From Pseudomonas sp. JM0905a (GTDB lineage: Bacteria > Pseudomonadota > Gammaproteobacteria > Pseudomonadales > Pseudomonadaceae), in NCBI RefSeq assembly GCF_014700075.1, contig NZ_JACXBU010000001.1, positions 62,001 through 126,000 of the forward strand: a DNA stretch of 64,000 bases, read 5' to 3'. Each line of letters starts with the position of its first letter. The first letter of the stretch is position 1. Positions 26,915-36,463 of the stretch are shown piece by piece. The translations under genes and the position numbers were made by a program. Below the pieces are notes generated by a model. That model saw only the letters and a list, made by a program, of their open reading frames with translations. It had not been told where the DNA came from and ran no database searches.

Positions 26915-27910
26915 ATGAGTATCGAGATCAAGACGGCGACGGCCGAGCCGATCCGCCAGACCTTCAGCCACATCCGCCGGCGTTTCGGCGACAAGCCTGC
27001 CAGCCGTTACCAGGAGGCCAGTTTCGACATCGAGGCCGCCACCAACTTCCACTACCGCCCGCTGTGGCAGCCGGACAAGCTGCTCAACGACGCCACCCGC
27101 ACCGCCGTGCGCATGGCCGACTGGTACGCCGTCAGCGATCCACGCCAGTTCTACTACGGCGCCTATGTGCAGACCCGCGCCAGGATGCAGGAGAACGCCG
27201 AGCACGATTACGCCTTCTGCGAGAAGCGCAACCTGTTGGCCGGCCTCGATGCCAGCAGCCGCGAGCAGATCGCCCGCCTGTTGCTGCCCCTGCGCCACGC
27301 CGAACTCGGCGCCAACATGAACAACAGCGGCATCGCAGCCGACGGATTCGGCACCAGCCTGACCCAGCTGCACATGTTCCAGGCCATGGACCGTCTCGGC
27401 ATCGCCCAGTACCTGTCGCGCATCGGCCTGATGCTCGACGACGGCGGCACCGACCTGCTTGCCGAGGCCAAGCGCCAGTGGCTGGACGACCCGGCCTGGC
27501 AGGGCCTGCGTCGCTACGTGGAAGACACGCTGGTGGTGCGTGACTGGTTCGAGCTGACCCTGGCGCAGAACCTGGTCAGCGACGGTCTGCTCTATCCGCT
27601 CATGTTCCACAAGTTCGACGAGCAGCTCTGCGCCCAGGGCGCCGGCCAGGTGGGAATGCTCACCGAATTCATGCGCCTCTGGTTCGCCGAGACCCAGCGC
27701 TGGGTCGATGCCCTGGTGAAGACCGTGGTGGCCGAAAGCTTTGATAACCGCGCGTTGGTGGAAGGCTGGGTTGGCCATTGGCAGGCCCGCGCCCTGGAAG
27801 CCCTGGCCCCCCTTGCCGCCATCGGCCCGGGCGCAGCCGCCCTCGACACCGTGGCCGGCGAGTTCGCCGCCCGCCTGAAGAAACTCGGCCTTGCAGGAGC
27901 CGCGCAATGA
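26915..27910 (+). CDS. dmpL: Phenol hydroxylase oxygenase beta subunit (P1)
   Basis: 331 residues, MSIEIKTATAEPIRQTFSHIRRRFGDKPASRYQEA. It is the usual length and sequence type of DmpL, the non-catalytic helical subunit of the (LNO)2 soluble di-iron monooxygenase. The stop overlaps the dmpM start by four bases. Confidence 0.92.
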   Translation: MSIEIKTATAEPIRQTFSHIRRRFGDKPASRYQEASFDIEAATNFHYRPLWQPDKLLNDATRTAVRMADWYAVSDPRQFYYGAYVQTRARMQENAEHDYAFCEKRNLLAGLDASSREQIARLLLPLRHAELGANMNNSGIAADGFGTSLTQLHMFQAMDRLGIAQYLSRIGLMLDDGGTDLLAEAKRQWLDDPAWQGLRRYVEDTLVVRDWFELTLAQNLVSDGLLYPLMFHKFDEQLCAQGAGQVGMLTEFMRLWFAETQRWVDALVKTVVAESFDNRALVEGWVGHWQARALEALAPLAAIGPGAAALDTVAGEFAARLKKLGLAGAAQ

Positions 27911-28176
27911 CCTCCCTCGTCTACATCGCCTTCCAGGACAACGACAACGCCCGCTACATCGTCGACGCCATCGTCCAGGACAACCCCCACGCCGAGATCC
28001 AGCACCAGCCGGCCATGATCCGCGTCCAGGCCGAAGGTCGCCTGGAGATCAACCGTACCACGGTGGAAGAGAAGCTCGGCCGCGAATGGGACGTGCAGGA
28101 AATGCTCATCGACGTCATCACCCTCGGCGGCAATGTCGAGGAAGACGAAGACCGCTTCGCCCTGCACTGGAACTGA
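27907..28176 (+). CDS. dmpM: Phenol hydroxylase effector protein (P2)
   Basis: 89 residues, start ATG 27907 inside the dmpL stop. The small cofactor-free effector of the bacterial multicomponent monooxygenases, which docks on the hydroxylase and tunes its di-iron site. MTSLVYIAFQDNDNARYIVDAI and the EEKLGREWDVQEMLIDVITLGG core match the MmoB/DmpM family. Confidence 0.92.
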   Translation: MTSLVYIAFQDNDNARYIVDAIVQDNPHAEIQHQPAMIRVQAEGRLEINRTTVEEKLGREWDVQEMLIDVITLGGNVEEDEDRFALHWN

Positions 28177-28211
28177 CCCCGCGCACAACGACAAGAATCG
28201 GGAGAGCCACC

Positions 28212-29738
28212 ATGGCCGCCAAACGCCTGAACCAGAAAGACAAGTACCGCTGCCTGACCCGCGACCTGGCCTGGGAGCCGAGCTACCAGAGCAAGGACGA
28301 CATCTACCCCTACGAGCGCTTCGAAGGCATCAAGATCACCGACTGGGACAAGTGGGAGGATCCCTTCCGCCTGACCATGGACGCCTACTGGAAGTACCAG
28401 GCCGAAAAGGAGAAGAAGCTCTACGCCATCTTCGACGCCTTCGCCCAGAACAACGGCCATACCAACCTGTCCGACGCGCGCTACGTCAATGCGCTGAAGC
28501 TGTTCCTCTGCGGCGTGACCCCGCTTGAGTACCAGGCCTACCAGGGCTTCGCCCGCGTCGGCCGGCACTTCGGCGGCGCCGGTGCACGGGTCGCCTGCCA
28601 GATGCAGGCGATCGACGAACTGCGCCACGTGCAGACCCAGATCCACGCGATGAGCCACTACAACAAGCACTTCAACGGCCTGCATGACTTCGCCCACATG
28701 CACGACCGGGTGTGGTTCCTCTCGGTGCCCAAGTCCTTCTTCGAAGACGCCCGCACCGCCGGCCCGTTCGAGTTCCTGACAGCGATTTCCTTCAGCTTCG
28801 AATACGTGCTGACCAACCTGCTCTTCGTGCCCTTCATGTCCGGCGCCGCCTACAACGGCGACATGGCCACCGTCACCTTCGGCTTCTCGGCGCAGTCCGA
28901 CGAGGCCCGGCACATGACCCTGGGGCTGGAAGTGATCAAGTTCCTGCTGGAGCAGCATGAAGACAACGTGCCGATCATCCAGCGCTGGATCGACAAGTGG
29001 TTCTGGCGTGGTTACCGCCTGCTGACGCTGGTGGGGATGATGATGGACTACATGCTGCCGAACAAAGTCATGTCCTGGGCCGAGGCCTGGGAGGTGTACT
29101 ACGAGCAGGCCGGCGGCGCGCTGTTCAAGGACCTGGAGCGCTATGGCATCCGTCCGCCGAAGTACGTCGAGCAGACCACCATCGGCAAGGAGCACATCAG
29201 CCACCAGGCCTGGTCGATCTTCTACCAGTACAGCCAGGCCACCAACTTCCACACCTGGATGCCTACCGACGAAGAACTGGACTGGCTCTCGGCCAAGTAC
29301 CCCGACACCTTCGACCGCATCTACCGTCCGCGCTACGAGCACTGGCGCGAGATGCAGGCCCGTGGCGAGCGCTTCTACAACAACGCGCTGCCGATGCTCT
29401 GCCAGATCTGCCAGATCCCGCTGTCCTTCACCGAGCCGGACGCGGATACGACCCTGAGCCACCGCAGCGTGATGCACGGCGGCGAGCGCTTCCATTTCTG
29501 CTCCGACGGCTGCTGCGACATTTTCCAGTACGAGCCGGAGAAGTACGTCCAGGCCTGGCTGCCGGTGCACCAGATCCTCCAGGGCAACTGCGGCGGCGCC
29601 GACGTCGAGGCGGTGGTGCGCGACTACTACAACATCGCCTTCGGCCAGGACAACTTCGACTACCAGGACTCGCCGGAGCACCAGCGCTGGCGCGAGTGGC
29701 AGGGCGACAAGCCCGCCGACCTCGCCAAGGCCGGCTGA
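28212..29738 (+). CDS. dmpN: Phenol hydroxylase oxygenase alpha subunit (P3), di-iron
   Basis: 508 residues from ATG 28212. The di-iron ligands are all present: Glu106 (LEYQAYQ), Glu136/His139 (DELRH), Glu197 (SFEYV) and Glu231/His234 (DEARH). This subunit activates O2 and hydroxylates phenol and methylphenols to catechols in the cytoplasm. A C-terminal YHS-like region with paired cysteines (MLCQICQIP, FCSDGCCDIF) is typical of this group. Length equals the family norm. Confidence 0.95.
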   Translation: MAAKRLNQKDKYRCLTRDLAWEPSYQSKDDIYPYERFEGIKITDWDKWEDPFRLTMDAYWKYQAEKEKKLYAIFDAFAQNNGHTNLSDARYVNALKLFLCGVTPLEYQAYQGFARVGRHFGGAGARVACQMQAIDELRHVQTQIHAMSHYNKHFNGLHDFAHMHDRVWFLSVPKSFFEDARTAGPFEFLTAISFSFEYVLTNLLFVPFMSGAAYNGDMATVTFGFSAQSDEARHMTLGLEVIKFLLEQHEDNVPIIQRWIDKWFWRGYRLLTLVGMMMDYMLPNKVMSWAEAWEVYYEQAGGALFKDLERYGIRPPKYVEQTTIGKEHISHQAWSIFYQYSQATNFHTWMPTDEELDWLSAKYPDTFDRIYRPRYEHWREMQARGERFYNNALPMLCQICQIPLSFTEPDADTTLSHRSVMHGGERFHFCSDGCCDIFQYEPEKYVQAWLPVHQILQGNCGGADVEAVVRDYYNIAFGQDNFDYQDSPEHQRWREWQGDKPADLAKAG

Positions 29739-29794
29739 GTCCACGGTGGGCACCGCGTGCCCGCCTTCCACCCCATTACAAGAAGGACAGCGTC

Positions 29795-30154
29795 ATGCCC
29801 GTGACTGCCATCGGCGCCTATGCGGCGCAATCCCTGGACCGCCAGGAAAACTTCAACGGCCTGCAACTGGTGTACCTCTGCTGGGAACGCCACCTGATGT
29901 TCTGCGCCCCCTTCACCCTGCCGTTGCCGCCGGACATGCCCTTCGGCGACTTCATCGAGAACGTGGTCAAGCCCTCCATCGCGGCGCACCCGGATGCGGC
30001 GAAGGTGGATTTTGCCCAGGTGCTCTGGCGCCTCGACGACGCGGACTTCCAGCCCGACCTGCAGGCCGGACTGGCCGCCAACGGCATTGGCCATAAGAGC
30101 CTCCTGCACCTTTCCACTCCCGGCCTGGATGGCCTCAACGGCAGCTTCAACTGA
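29795..30154 (+). CDS. dmpO: Phenol hydroxylase oxygenase gamma subunit (P4)
   Basis: 119 residues from ATG 29795, with AAGGA upstream. It matches the small DmpO subunit, which completes the LNO oxygenase protomer. The gene sits between dmpN and dmpP as in all dmp-type operons, with 56 bases before and 10 bases after. Confidence 0.92.
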   Translation: MPVTAIGAYAAQSLDRQENFNGLQLVYLCWERHLMFCAPFTLPLPPDMPFGDFIENVVKPSIAAHPDAAKVDFAQVLWRLDDADFQPDLQAGLAANGIGHKSLLHLSTPGLDGLNGSFN

Positions 30155-30164
30155 GGAGGTCGCC

Positions 30165-31226
30165 ATGAGTTACCAGGTCACCATCGAACCCACCGGCGAA
30201 CAGATCGACGTCGAAGAGGGTCAGACCATTCTCCAGGCCGCGCTGCGCCAGGGCGTCTGGCTGCCCTTTGCCTGCGGCCACGGCACCTGCGCCACCTGCA
30301 AGTTGCAGGTGCTGGAAGGGGAGGTGGATATCGGTGCCGCCTCGCCATTCGCCCTGATGGACATGGAGCGAGACGAGGGCAAGGTGCTGGCCTGTTGCGC
30401 CATTCCGCAGAGCGATCTGGTGATCGAGGCCGACATCGACGTCGACCCCGACTTCGCCGGCCACGCGGTGCAGGACTTCCAGGCAACGGTGGTCGCCCTG
30501 GATGACCTCTCGCCCACCATCAAGGGCCTACGCCTGAAACTGGACCGCCCCATGGACTTCCAGGCCGGGCAGTACATCAACCTGCAGATTCCCGGCATCG
30601 AGGGAACGCGCGCCTTCTCCCTGGCCAACCCGCCGAGCCGTGCCGACGAGGTGGAGCTGCATGTCCGCCTGGTCGAAGGCGGTCAGGCCACCGGGTTTAT
30701 CCACAGCGAGTTGAAAGTGGGCGATGCGCTGGAGCTCTCCGGTCCCTACGGTCAGTTCTTCGTGCGTGGGTCCCAGGCTGGCGACCTGATCTTCATCGCC
30801 GGCGGCTCGGGCCTTTCCAGCCCGCAATCGATGATCCTCGACCTGCTGGAGCAGGGCGACGCGCGGCGCATGACGCTGTTCCAGGGCGCCCGCACCCGTG
30901 CCGAGCTGTACAACCGCGAGCTCTTCGAACGTCTGGCCGAAGAGCACGAGAACTTCACCTACGTGCCGTCTCTCAGCCAGGCCGCTGACGACACCGAGTG
31001 GACCGGTTTCCGGGGTTATGTGCACGACGCGGCGAAGAAGCACTTCGACGGTCGCTTCACGGGCAACAAGGCCTACCTCTGCGGCCCGCCGCCGATGATC
31101 GACGCCGCTATCACCGCGCTGATGCAGGGGCGGTTGTTCGAGCGCGACATCTTCATGGAGCGTTTCCTCACCGCTGCCGACGGCGCTGGCGAGAGCACCC
31201 GCTCAGCCCTGTTCAAGCGGATCTGA
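30165..31226 (+). CDS. dmpP: Phenol hydroxylase reductase (P5)
   Basis: 353 residues, exactly the DmpP length, from ATG 30165 with GAGGAGG upstream. N-terminal chloroplast-type ferredoxin with cysteines 37, 42, 45 and 77 (CGHGTCATC...LACC). FAD domain with RAFSLANPP, and NAD domain with GGSGLSSPQSM and YLCGPPPMID. It moves electrons from NADH to the oxygenase. Confidence 0.94.
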   Translation: MSYQVTIEPTGEQIDVEEGQTILQAALRQGVWLPFACGHGTCATCKLQVLEGEVDIGAASPFALMDMERDEGKVLACCAIPQSDLVIEADIDVDPDFAGHAVQDFQATVVALDDLSPTIKGLRLKLDRPMDFQAGQYINLQIPGIEGTRAFSLANPPSRADEVELHVRLVEGGQATGFIHSELKVGDALELSGPYGQFFVRGSQAGDLIFIAGGSGLSSPQSMILDLLEQGDARRMTLFQGARTRAELYNRELFERLAEEHENFTYVPSLSQAADDTEWTGFRGYVHDAAKKHFDGRFTGNKAYLCGPPPMIDAAITALMQGRLFERDIFMERFLTAADGAGESTRSALFKRI

Positions 31227-31301
31227 CCCCGCTTTATCCGCCGCTCCGCGCCACGCGCGCGGACGGCGGCTCACGCCCATAAAAACAAGAAGGTATTGCT
31301 G

Positions 31302-32189
31302 ATGAGTGCCAAACTGCGTGTCCTTTCCTGCTGCATCCTCGCCGCCCTGGGCCAGGTGGCTCACGCCACCGAAGGCGGCGGTTCCACCTACCCGATGGGC
31401 GCCGAGAACTACATGTCCGGCGCCATGCCGCCACCCGGTTTCTACGGTCAGGTGTTCTCCACTCACTACGAGGCCGACACCCTGCGCGGCAACGACGGTA
31501 ACAGCCTGCCGGTGGATTTCCGCGTGCGCGCCAACGTCATAGCCCCGCGCCTGATCTGGGTGAGCGAGCAGCAACTGTTCGGTGGCAACCTGGCCTTTGC
31601 AGCGCTGTTTCCCTTCGTCGACCTGAAGGTGGAAGTGAACGGCCAGTCCCAGAGCAAGAAAGGCCTGGGCGACATCATCTTCGGCCCGGCCCTGGGCTTT
31701 CATCACAGCGACAAGCTGCACAGCATCTTCGCTCTGGACTTCATCGCCCCCTCGGGCGAGTACGACCGCGGCGACCTGGCCAACATCGGGCGTAACTACT
31801 GGACCGTCGAGCCCGTGTGGGCGATCTCCTACGTCGACCCCGCCGGCCTCAACGCCAGCGTGAAGCTGATGTACGACTTCAGCCAGGAAAACCCCGCCAC
31901 CGACTACCGCTCCGGCCAGGAGTTCCACTTCGACTACGCCGTCGGCTGGGGCCTGGGTAACGGCTGGGTGCTGGGCGTGGGTGGCTACTACTACCGCCAG
32001 ACCACCGACGACCGCCAGGACGGCGAGACCATCGAGGACAACAAAGGCCGTGCCTTCTCCATCGGCCCGTCGATCATGTACAGCAACAAGGACGGCTGGT
32101 TCCTCACCGCCAAATGGGAACAGGAGACCCAGGTGCGCAACCGCGCGGAAGGGGATGCCTATTGGTTGAAGCTGACCGTGCCTTTCTAG
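31302..32189 (+). CDS. Phenol-pathway outer membrane protein (MetA/SphA family)
   Basis: 295 residues from ATG 31302, with AAGAAGG upstream; the preceding in-frame TTG is not used. A signal peptide (MSAKLRVLSCCILAALGQVAHA) is followed by alternating beta-strand sequence ending in a C-terminal phenylalanine (WLKLTVPF), typical of outer-membrane barrels. The family (Phenol_MetA_deg) often follows aromatic degradation genes and is thought to help uptake. It is 75 bases downstream of dmpP and probably shares its transcript. No ring-cleavage gene follows; the next gene is on the other strand. Confidence 0.82.
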   Translation: MSAKLRVLSCCILAALGQVAHATEGGGSTYPMGAENYMSGAMPPPGFYGQVFSTHYEADTLRGNDGNSLPVDFRVRANVIAPRLIWVSEQQLFGGNLAFAALFPFVDLKVEVNGQSQSKKGLGDIIFGPALGFHHSDKLHSIFALDFIAPSGEYDRGDLANIGRNYWTVEPVWAISYVDPAGLNASVKLMYDFSQENPATDYRSGQEFHFDYAVGWGLGNGWVLGVGGYYYRQTTDDRQDGETIEDNKGRAFSIGPSIMYSNKDGWFLTAKWEQETQVRNRAEGDAYWLKLTVPF

Positions 32190-32198
32190 CGCTTTTCC

Positions 32199-32238
32199 TC
32201 CCCTCTCCCTCCGGGAGAGGGGCCGGGGGTGAGGGAAA
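32199..32238. repeat. Dispersed intergenic repeat, copy 1
   Basis: CCCTCTCCCTCCGGGAGAGG, then a G-rich tail GGCCGGGGGTGAGGGAA. It can fold on CTCCCTCCGGGAG. A second copy with few differences is at 41561-41598. It lies between convergent genes, where it may act as a terminator-like hairpin. Confidence 0.7.
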
Positions 32239-32264
32239 TGGAACCCCGCTCGGACTCCCGGCAA

Positions 32265-33203
32265 CTACCCCCGCCGAAACACCAACGCCTTCAAGCCCGC
32301 ATCCTCATCGATATCCGCAAACTCCGGCGGATTCTCCAACCGCTCCACGAACCGCAATTCCGGAGCCTCCGCCGCCATCCCCTGAACGAGGAAGTCCGGC
32401 CCAATGGCCGGATCATTCACACAGGCCAGCACCACCCCGTCCTCGGTCAGCAACTCCGGCAGGCGACGCAGGATCTTCTGGTAATCGCGGGTCAAGGCGA
32501 AGCTGCCCTTCTGGAAAGAGGGCGGATCGATGATCACCAAGTCGTATGGCCCGCTCTTCTTCACCTTGCCCCAGGATTTGAACAGCTCATGGCCAAGGAA
32601 ACTCACCCGGCCGAGATCATGGCCATTGAGCCTGTGATTCTCCCGTCCCCGGCTGAGCGCCGAACTGGCCATGTCCAGGTTCACCACATGCTCCGCGCCA
32701 CCCTCGATGGCCGCTACCGAGAAGCCGCAGGTGTAAGCGAACAGATTGAGCACCCGCTTGCCCTGCGCATTGGCACGAACCCAGTCGCGGCCATAGCGCA
32801 TGTCGAGGAACAGCCCGTTGTTCTGCTTCTTGCCCAGGTCCAGCTTGAAGCGCAGGCCCGCTTCGCTGACCACACACTCATCCACCGTCTCGCCCCAGAG
32901 CAACTCCACGGTGCTCTCCAGCAAGTAGCGATGTTGCAACAACAGGCTCCGCGCACCGATGCGCTGCCAGACCGGCGATTCGGTCAGGCGCAGCAACATG
33001 GCCCGCAGTGCAGCGAGCTCGTCTTCCTCGACTTCGCGGAACAACGACACCAGCACCACGCCTTGCAACCAGTCCACGGTCACCTGCTCCAACCCCGCCC
33101 AGCGCCGCCCACGGCCGTGGAAGATGCGGCGGACTTCGTCCGGCAGATGCTCAAGGGCGGAAGTCACTTGCTGTTCCAGGGTGGTAATGGCGTCGAGATT
33201 CAT
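32265..33203 (-). CDS. Class I SAM-dependent methyltransferase (rRNA methylase-like)
   Basis: 312 residues from ATG 33203 (MNLDAITTLEQQV). SAM-binding motif I is LNLFAYTCGFSVAAI, followed by acidic VNLDMASSALS and the catalytic-region VIIDPPSFQKGSF; this DPPS(F) form is typical of RlmI/RlmK-type 23S rRNA cytosine or guanine methyltransferases. The N terminus lacks an obvious PUA domain and is shorter than RlmI, so the exact target is uncertain. It lies near ppa on the same strand but with its own 200-base gap. Confidence 0.8.
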   Translation of the reverse strand: MNLDAITTLEQQVTSALEHLPDEVRRIFHGRGRRWAGLEQVTVDWLQGVVLVSLFREVEEDELAALRAMLLRLTESPVWQRIGARSLLLQHRYLLESTVELLWGETVDECVVSEAGLRFKLDLGKKQNNGLFLDMRYGRDWVRANAQGKRVLNLFAYTCGFSVAAIEGGAEHVVNLDMASSALSRGRENHRLNGHDLGRVSFLGHELFKSWGKVKKSGPYDLVIIDPPSFQKGSFALTRDYQKILRRLPELLTEDGVVLACVNDPAIGPDFLVQGMAAEAPELRFVERLENPPEFADIDEDAGLKALVFRRG

Positions 33204-33362
33204 GGCGGGCGGTTCGAGGGAAAACGAGGGACGGCATTCTAACCCGAGCATTCCGTCGCCTGCCGTGGCACGGTGCGCGGCCATTGGCGGGTATTCCACA
33301 GGCTATCTCGGGAGAAGGGCGGGCAGCTCCCCGAGTTGGCGATGAGACTTTCTACGGGCAAT

Positions 33363-33389
33363 AAAAAAGCCGGCTTGTGGCCGGCTTTT
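33363..33389 (-). terminator. Rho-independent terminator after ppa
   Basis: Stem AAGCCGGC/GCCGGCTT (33367-33374 and 33380-33387), loop TTGTG, flanked by A-run 33363-33368 and T-run 33386-33389. It stops the minus-strand ppa transcript and could also work on the other strand. Confidence 0.85.
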
Positions 33390-33405
33390 CATGAGAGGTC
33401 GGGGC

Positions 33406-33933
33406 TTACTTTTGGTAGGCCGCAACCGCTTTAGTAATTTCAGCGCGGGCTTCGTCAGCGTTGCCCCAGCCTTCAACTTTCACCCACTTGCCTTTTTCGA
33501 GGTCTTTGTAGTTCTCGAAGAAGTGCTTGATCTGCTCCAGCAGCAGGGCCGGCAGGTCGGTGTATTCCTTCACGTCCTTGTAGAGGACGCTCAGTTTGTC
33601 GTGGGGAACGGCCAGCAGTTTGGCGTCGCCACCGGCTTCGTCGGTCATGTGCAGCACGCCGACCGGACGGGCGCGGATCACGGCACCCGGAGCGACCGGG
33701 TAGGGGGTGACGACCAGTACGTCCAGGGGATCGCCGTCGTCAGCCAGGGTGTTCGGGATGTAGCCGTAGTTGGCCGGGTAGAACATCGGGGTGGCCATGA
33801 AACGGTCGACGAACAGGCAGTCGCTGTCCTTGTCGATTTCGTATTTGATCGGCGCGTGGTTGGCCGGGATTTCGATGGCGACGTAGATGTCGTTCGGCAG
33901 GTCTTTGCCAGCCGGGATCTTGCTGTAGCTCAT
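33406..33933 (-). CDS. ppa: Inorganic pyrophosphatase
   Basis: 175 residues from ATG 33933 ([21 protein letters not shown]). The family-I signature [10 protein letters not shown] with its metal-binding aspartates is visible, plus [13 protein letters not shown]. It hydrolyses pyrophosphate and pulls biosynthetic reactions forward. Standard length for the hexameric bacterial enzyme. The same ppa-mtfA-DedA order is known in P. aeruginosa. Confidence 0.97.
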   Translation of the reverse strand: MSYSKIPAGKDLPNDIYVAIEIPANHAPIKYEIDKDSDCLFVDRFMATPMFYPANYGYIPNTLADDGDPLDVLVVTPYPVAPGAVIRARPVGVLHMTDEAGGDAKLLAVPHDKLSVLYKDVKEYTDLPALLLEQIKHFFENYKDLEKGKWVKVEGWGNADEARAEITKAVAAYQK

Positions 33934-34010
33934 GGTCAACTCCCAGGGTGGGGCCAAAAAAGTGGGCGCGATTATAGGCACATTCCGGGGCCGATGCCAC
34001 GCCGTTGTGC

Positions 34011-34829
34011 TCATCCATTGGTCGCGTCGCGATAGTCAGGATGGGTGTCCTGCAAGTGCTTCAGGCGGTCCAGCGGGTCCTGGCGGTAGAAGGCCTGGAG
34101 CTGGCGGTAGACGGCGGGGAAGGCCTGGTCCAGCAGGTCCGGCGCGGTGAAGAAGTACTCGCTGGCGACGGCGAAGAATTCCGCCGGATCTTCAGCTGCG
34201 TAGGGATCGATCGGCGTTTCGGCGTCCGGGTCGCGGTCGAGCTGGGCGTTCAGTTCGTCGTAGGCGGTCTTCATGGCGAGTGCCCAGTCGGACTGTCGCA
34301 TGTCGCGGTGCAGCGGCGGCAGGCCGTTGGGCGAGCCGTTGAGCATGTCGAGTTTGTGCGCCAGCTCGTGGATCACCAGGTTGTAGCCATCCCAACCGCC
34401 GCTGGCCTTCACGCCGGGCCAGGCGAGGATCACCGGGCCGTACTGCCAGGCTTCGCCGCTGCGCTCGTCGTCGAATTCGTGCTCCACGCCCGCCGCGTCG
34501 CGGTGGCGCTGGGGGCTGACGAAGTCGTCGGGATAGAGCACCAGTTCGTGGAAACCCTGGTACCAGTTGAGGTCCGGGAGGTGCAGCAGGGGCAACTGGG
34601 CCAGCGCGGCGAGGGTCAGGCGGTCCTCGTGGGAGAGCTCGACGCCGGACAGCGCGGTGATGCGCTTCTCATGCAGGAAGAGCACGCTGCGCTCGCGCAG
34701 GCGCTGGTTTTCCGCTTCGTCCAGGCCATCGAGGATGGGTAGGCGTTGCTGCACCATCGCCCACTGCTGGGCTGTGACCGGGTTGCGGGCGAGGATGCGC
34801 CGGCGGCGCCAGCTGCGATAGGACCACAT
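34011..34829 (-). CDS. mtfA: MtfA-type zinc metallopeptidase
   Basis: 272 residues from ATG 34829. The M90-family zinc motif [12 protein letters not shown] is present with the downstream glutamate region [16 protein letters not shown]. MtfA in E. coli binds the repressor Mlc and so affects glucose PTS expression; in Pseudomonas its partner is unknown. It lies 10 bases downstream of the DedA gene and is likely co-transcribed with it. Confidence 0.88.
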   Translation of the reverse strand: MWSYRSWRRRRILARNPVTAQQWAMVQQRLPILDGLDEAENQRLRERSVLFLHEKRITALSGVELSHEDRLTLAALAQLPLLHLPDLNWYQGFHELVLYPDDFVSPQRHRDAAGVEHEFDDERSGEAWQYGPVILAWPGVKASGGWDGYNLVIHELAHKLDMLNGSPNGLPPLHRDMRQSDWALAMKTAYDELNAQLDRDPDAETPIDPYAAEDPAEFFAVASEYFFTAPDLLDQAFPAVYRQLQAFYRQDPLDRLKHLQDTHPDYRDATNG

Positions 34830-34839
34830 GGGACGCGGG

Positions 34840-35499
34840 TCAGCTCGAGTGCTCGGCGCCTTTGCCGGAGGTGCGAAAGTGGCTTCGGGCGAAGCTGATC
34901 GCCATCGGTAGCAAGGACACGCCGATGATCGCGATCACCATCAGCGAGAGGTTCTGCTTGATGAAGGGCACGTTGCCGAAGAAGTAGCCCAAGGTCACCA
35001 GGCCGCCCACCCAGAGGATGGTGCCGAGCACGCTGAAGGCCAGGAAGCGGGCATAGGGCATGCGACCCACGCCGGCGACGAAGGGGGCGAAGGTCCGCAC
35101 GATGGGCAGGAAGCGCGCCATGGTCACGGTCTTGCCGCCGTGGCGGTCGTAGAACTCGTGGGTGCGCTGCAGGTAGTCGCGGCGGAAGATTTTCGAGTTC
35201 GGGTTGCTGAACAGGCGTTCGCCCACGGTGCGTCCGATCAGGTAGTTGGTGCTGTCGCCGCTGATGGCCGCGAGCATCAACAGGCCGCCGAGCAGCCAGG
35301 GGTCCATGCCGCCGGTGGCGCATACGGCGCCGGCGATGAAGAGCAGGGAGTCGCCGGGCAGGAAGGGCGTTACCACCAGGCCCGTCTCACAGAAGATGAC
35401 CAGGAAGAGGATGGCGTAGATCCAGGTTCCGTAGTTGGTGACCAGCAGGTTGAGGTATTGGTCCAGGTGCAGGATGAGGTCGATCGGGTTGAAATCCAT
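34840..35499 (-). CDS. DedA-family membrane protein
   Basis: 219 residues with about five hydrophobic segments. The DedA signature FCETGLVVTPFLPGDSLLF (38-56) and the second conserved segment RFLPIVRTFAPFVAGVGRM (with arginines needed for function) are intact. DedA proteins are inner-membrane flippases, some of which recycle undecaprenyl phosphate or phosphatidylethanolamine. Which lipid this one moves cannot be told. Confidence 0.88.
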   Translation of the reverse strand: MDFNPIDLILHLDQYLNLLVTNYGTWIYAILFLVIFCETGLVVTPFLPGDSLLFIAGAVCATGGMDPWLLGGLLMLAAISGDSTNYLIGRTVGERLFSNPNSKIFRRDYLQRTHEFYDRHGGKTVTMARFLPIVRTFAPFVAGVGRMPYARFLAFSVLGTILWVGGLVTLGYFFGNVPFIKQNLSLMVIAIIGVSLLPMAISFARSHFRTSGKGAEHSS

Positions 35500-35783
35500 G
35501 AGACGCCTTGTGGGTGACTGCGGCGGGTGAGGGCGCTTATCGACGCATTATAGGGGCAAGTTTCCCTGCGACGGTGAGCGGTTGTCCGAATCGCGGACGG
35601 CTCAAAGGTTACGACTGTTTCGAGTGATTTCCCTTACAAGGATGCGCATCCACGCACTTGTAATTGCAGGAAAGGACGACTTGTCGACTTGGATGGCGTA
35701 GCCAGCGGCTTTGGCGGTCGCACCATGGCTGGTGCAGGGGGGAGGCAGGGGCCCGGCTCGCTGGCCGGGCCCTGGCAGCGGGT

Positions 35784-36242
35784 TCAGTCGCTGCTGATCG
35801 GCAGGATGTAGTTCTTGAATTCGGTGTCTTCGTGGAAACCGATGGACTCGTACACCTTGTGTGCCACTTCGTTGCTTACGCTGGAGGACACACGCATACG
35901 CACGGCGTTGGTCTCCCGCGCCATCTTCTTCGCGGTTTGCAGCAGACGATCGGCCACCAGTTGGCGGCGGGCGTCCTCGGCGACGTAGATGTCGTTGAGA
36001 ATCCATACCCGCTTCAGGGCCAGCGAGGAGAAGCTCGGATAAAGCTGGCAGAAGCCCAGCAGGCGACTGTCGTCGTCATCAGCGAGGGCCAGGTAGATCA
36101 CCGACTCTTTGCGGCTCAGGCGCTTTTCCAGAAACTTCTTCGAGGACTCCGGGAACGGCAGTTCACCATAGAACTCACGGTACTTCACGAACAGCGGCGT
36201 AAGCAGGTCCAGGTGCTCCAGGGTGGCTTGGACGATGCGCAT
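35784..36242 (-). CDS. GNAT N-acetyltransferase
   Basis: 152 residues from ATG 36242 (MRIVQATLEHLDLLTPLF). Acetyl-CoA-binding motif A is seen as LNDIYVAEDARRQLVADRLLQTAKKMA (the R/Q-x-x-G/A loop is RRQLVA), and the C terminus has YESIGFHEDTEF. The target is unknown. It sits between the DedA block and the ethanolamine genes, as PA4026 does in P. aeruginosa. Confidence 0.83.
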   Translation of the reverse strand: MRIVQATLEHLDLLTPLFVKYREFYGELPFPESSKKFLEKRLSRKESVIYLALADDDDSRLLGFCQLYPSFSSLALKRVWILNDIYVAEDARRQLVADRLLQTAKKMARETNAVRMRVSSSVSNEVAHKVYESIGFHEDTEFKNYILPISSD

Positions 36243-36463
36243 GATGGGCCTCGGTATCTGTGGATTGACGTGATTGGCGATGCAGGGGCTGTGCCAGCCA
36301 ACGCACTTGATGCTGCACCAGAAAATGTGGAAAGCGCAATCCAAGCAAGCGTTTGAACGGTTGCCCCGCCTTGTGACTGCCGATGACGTCACGAGACGAG
36401 GCACTCGTCAGTGGAAATTCGAAGAAGGGACACAGCGTCGCCACGCCGCCGGCTTCGGAGAAA

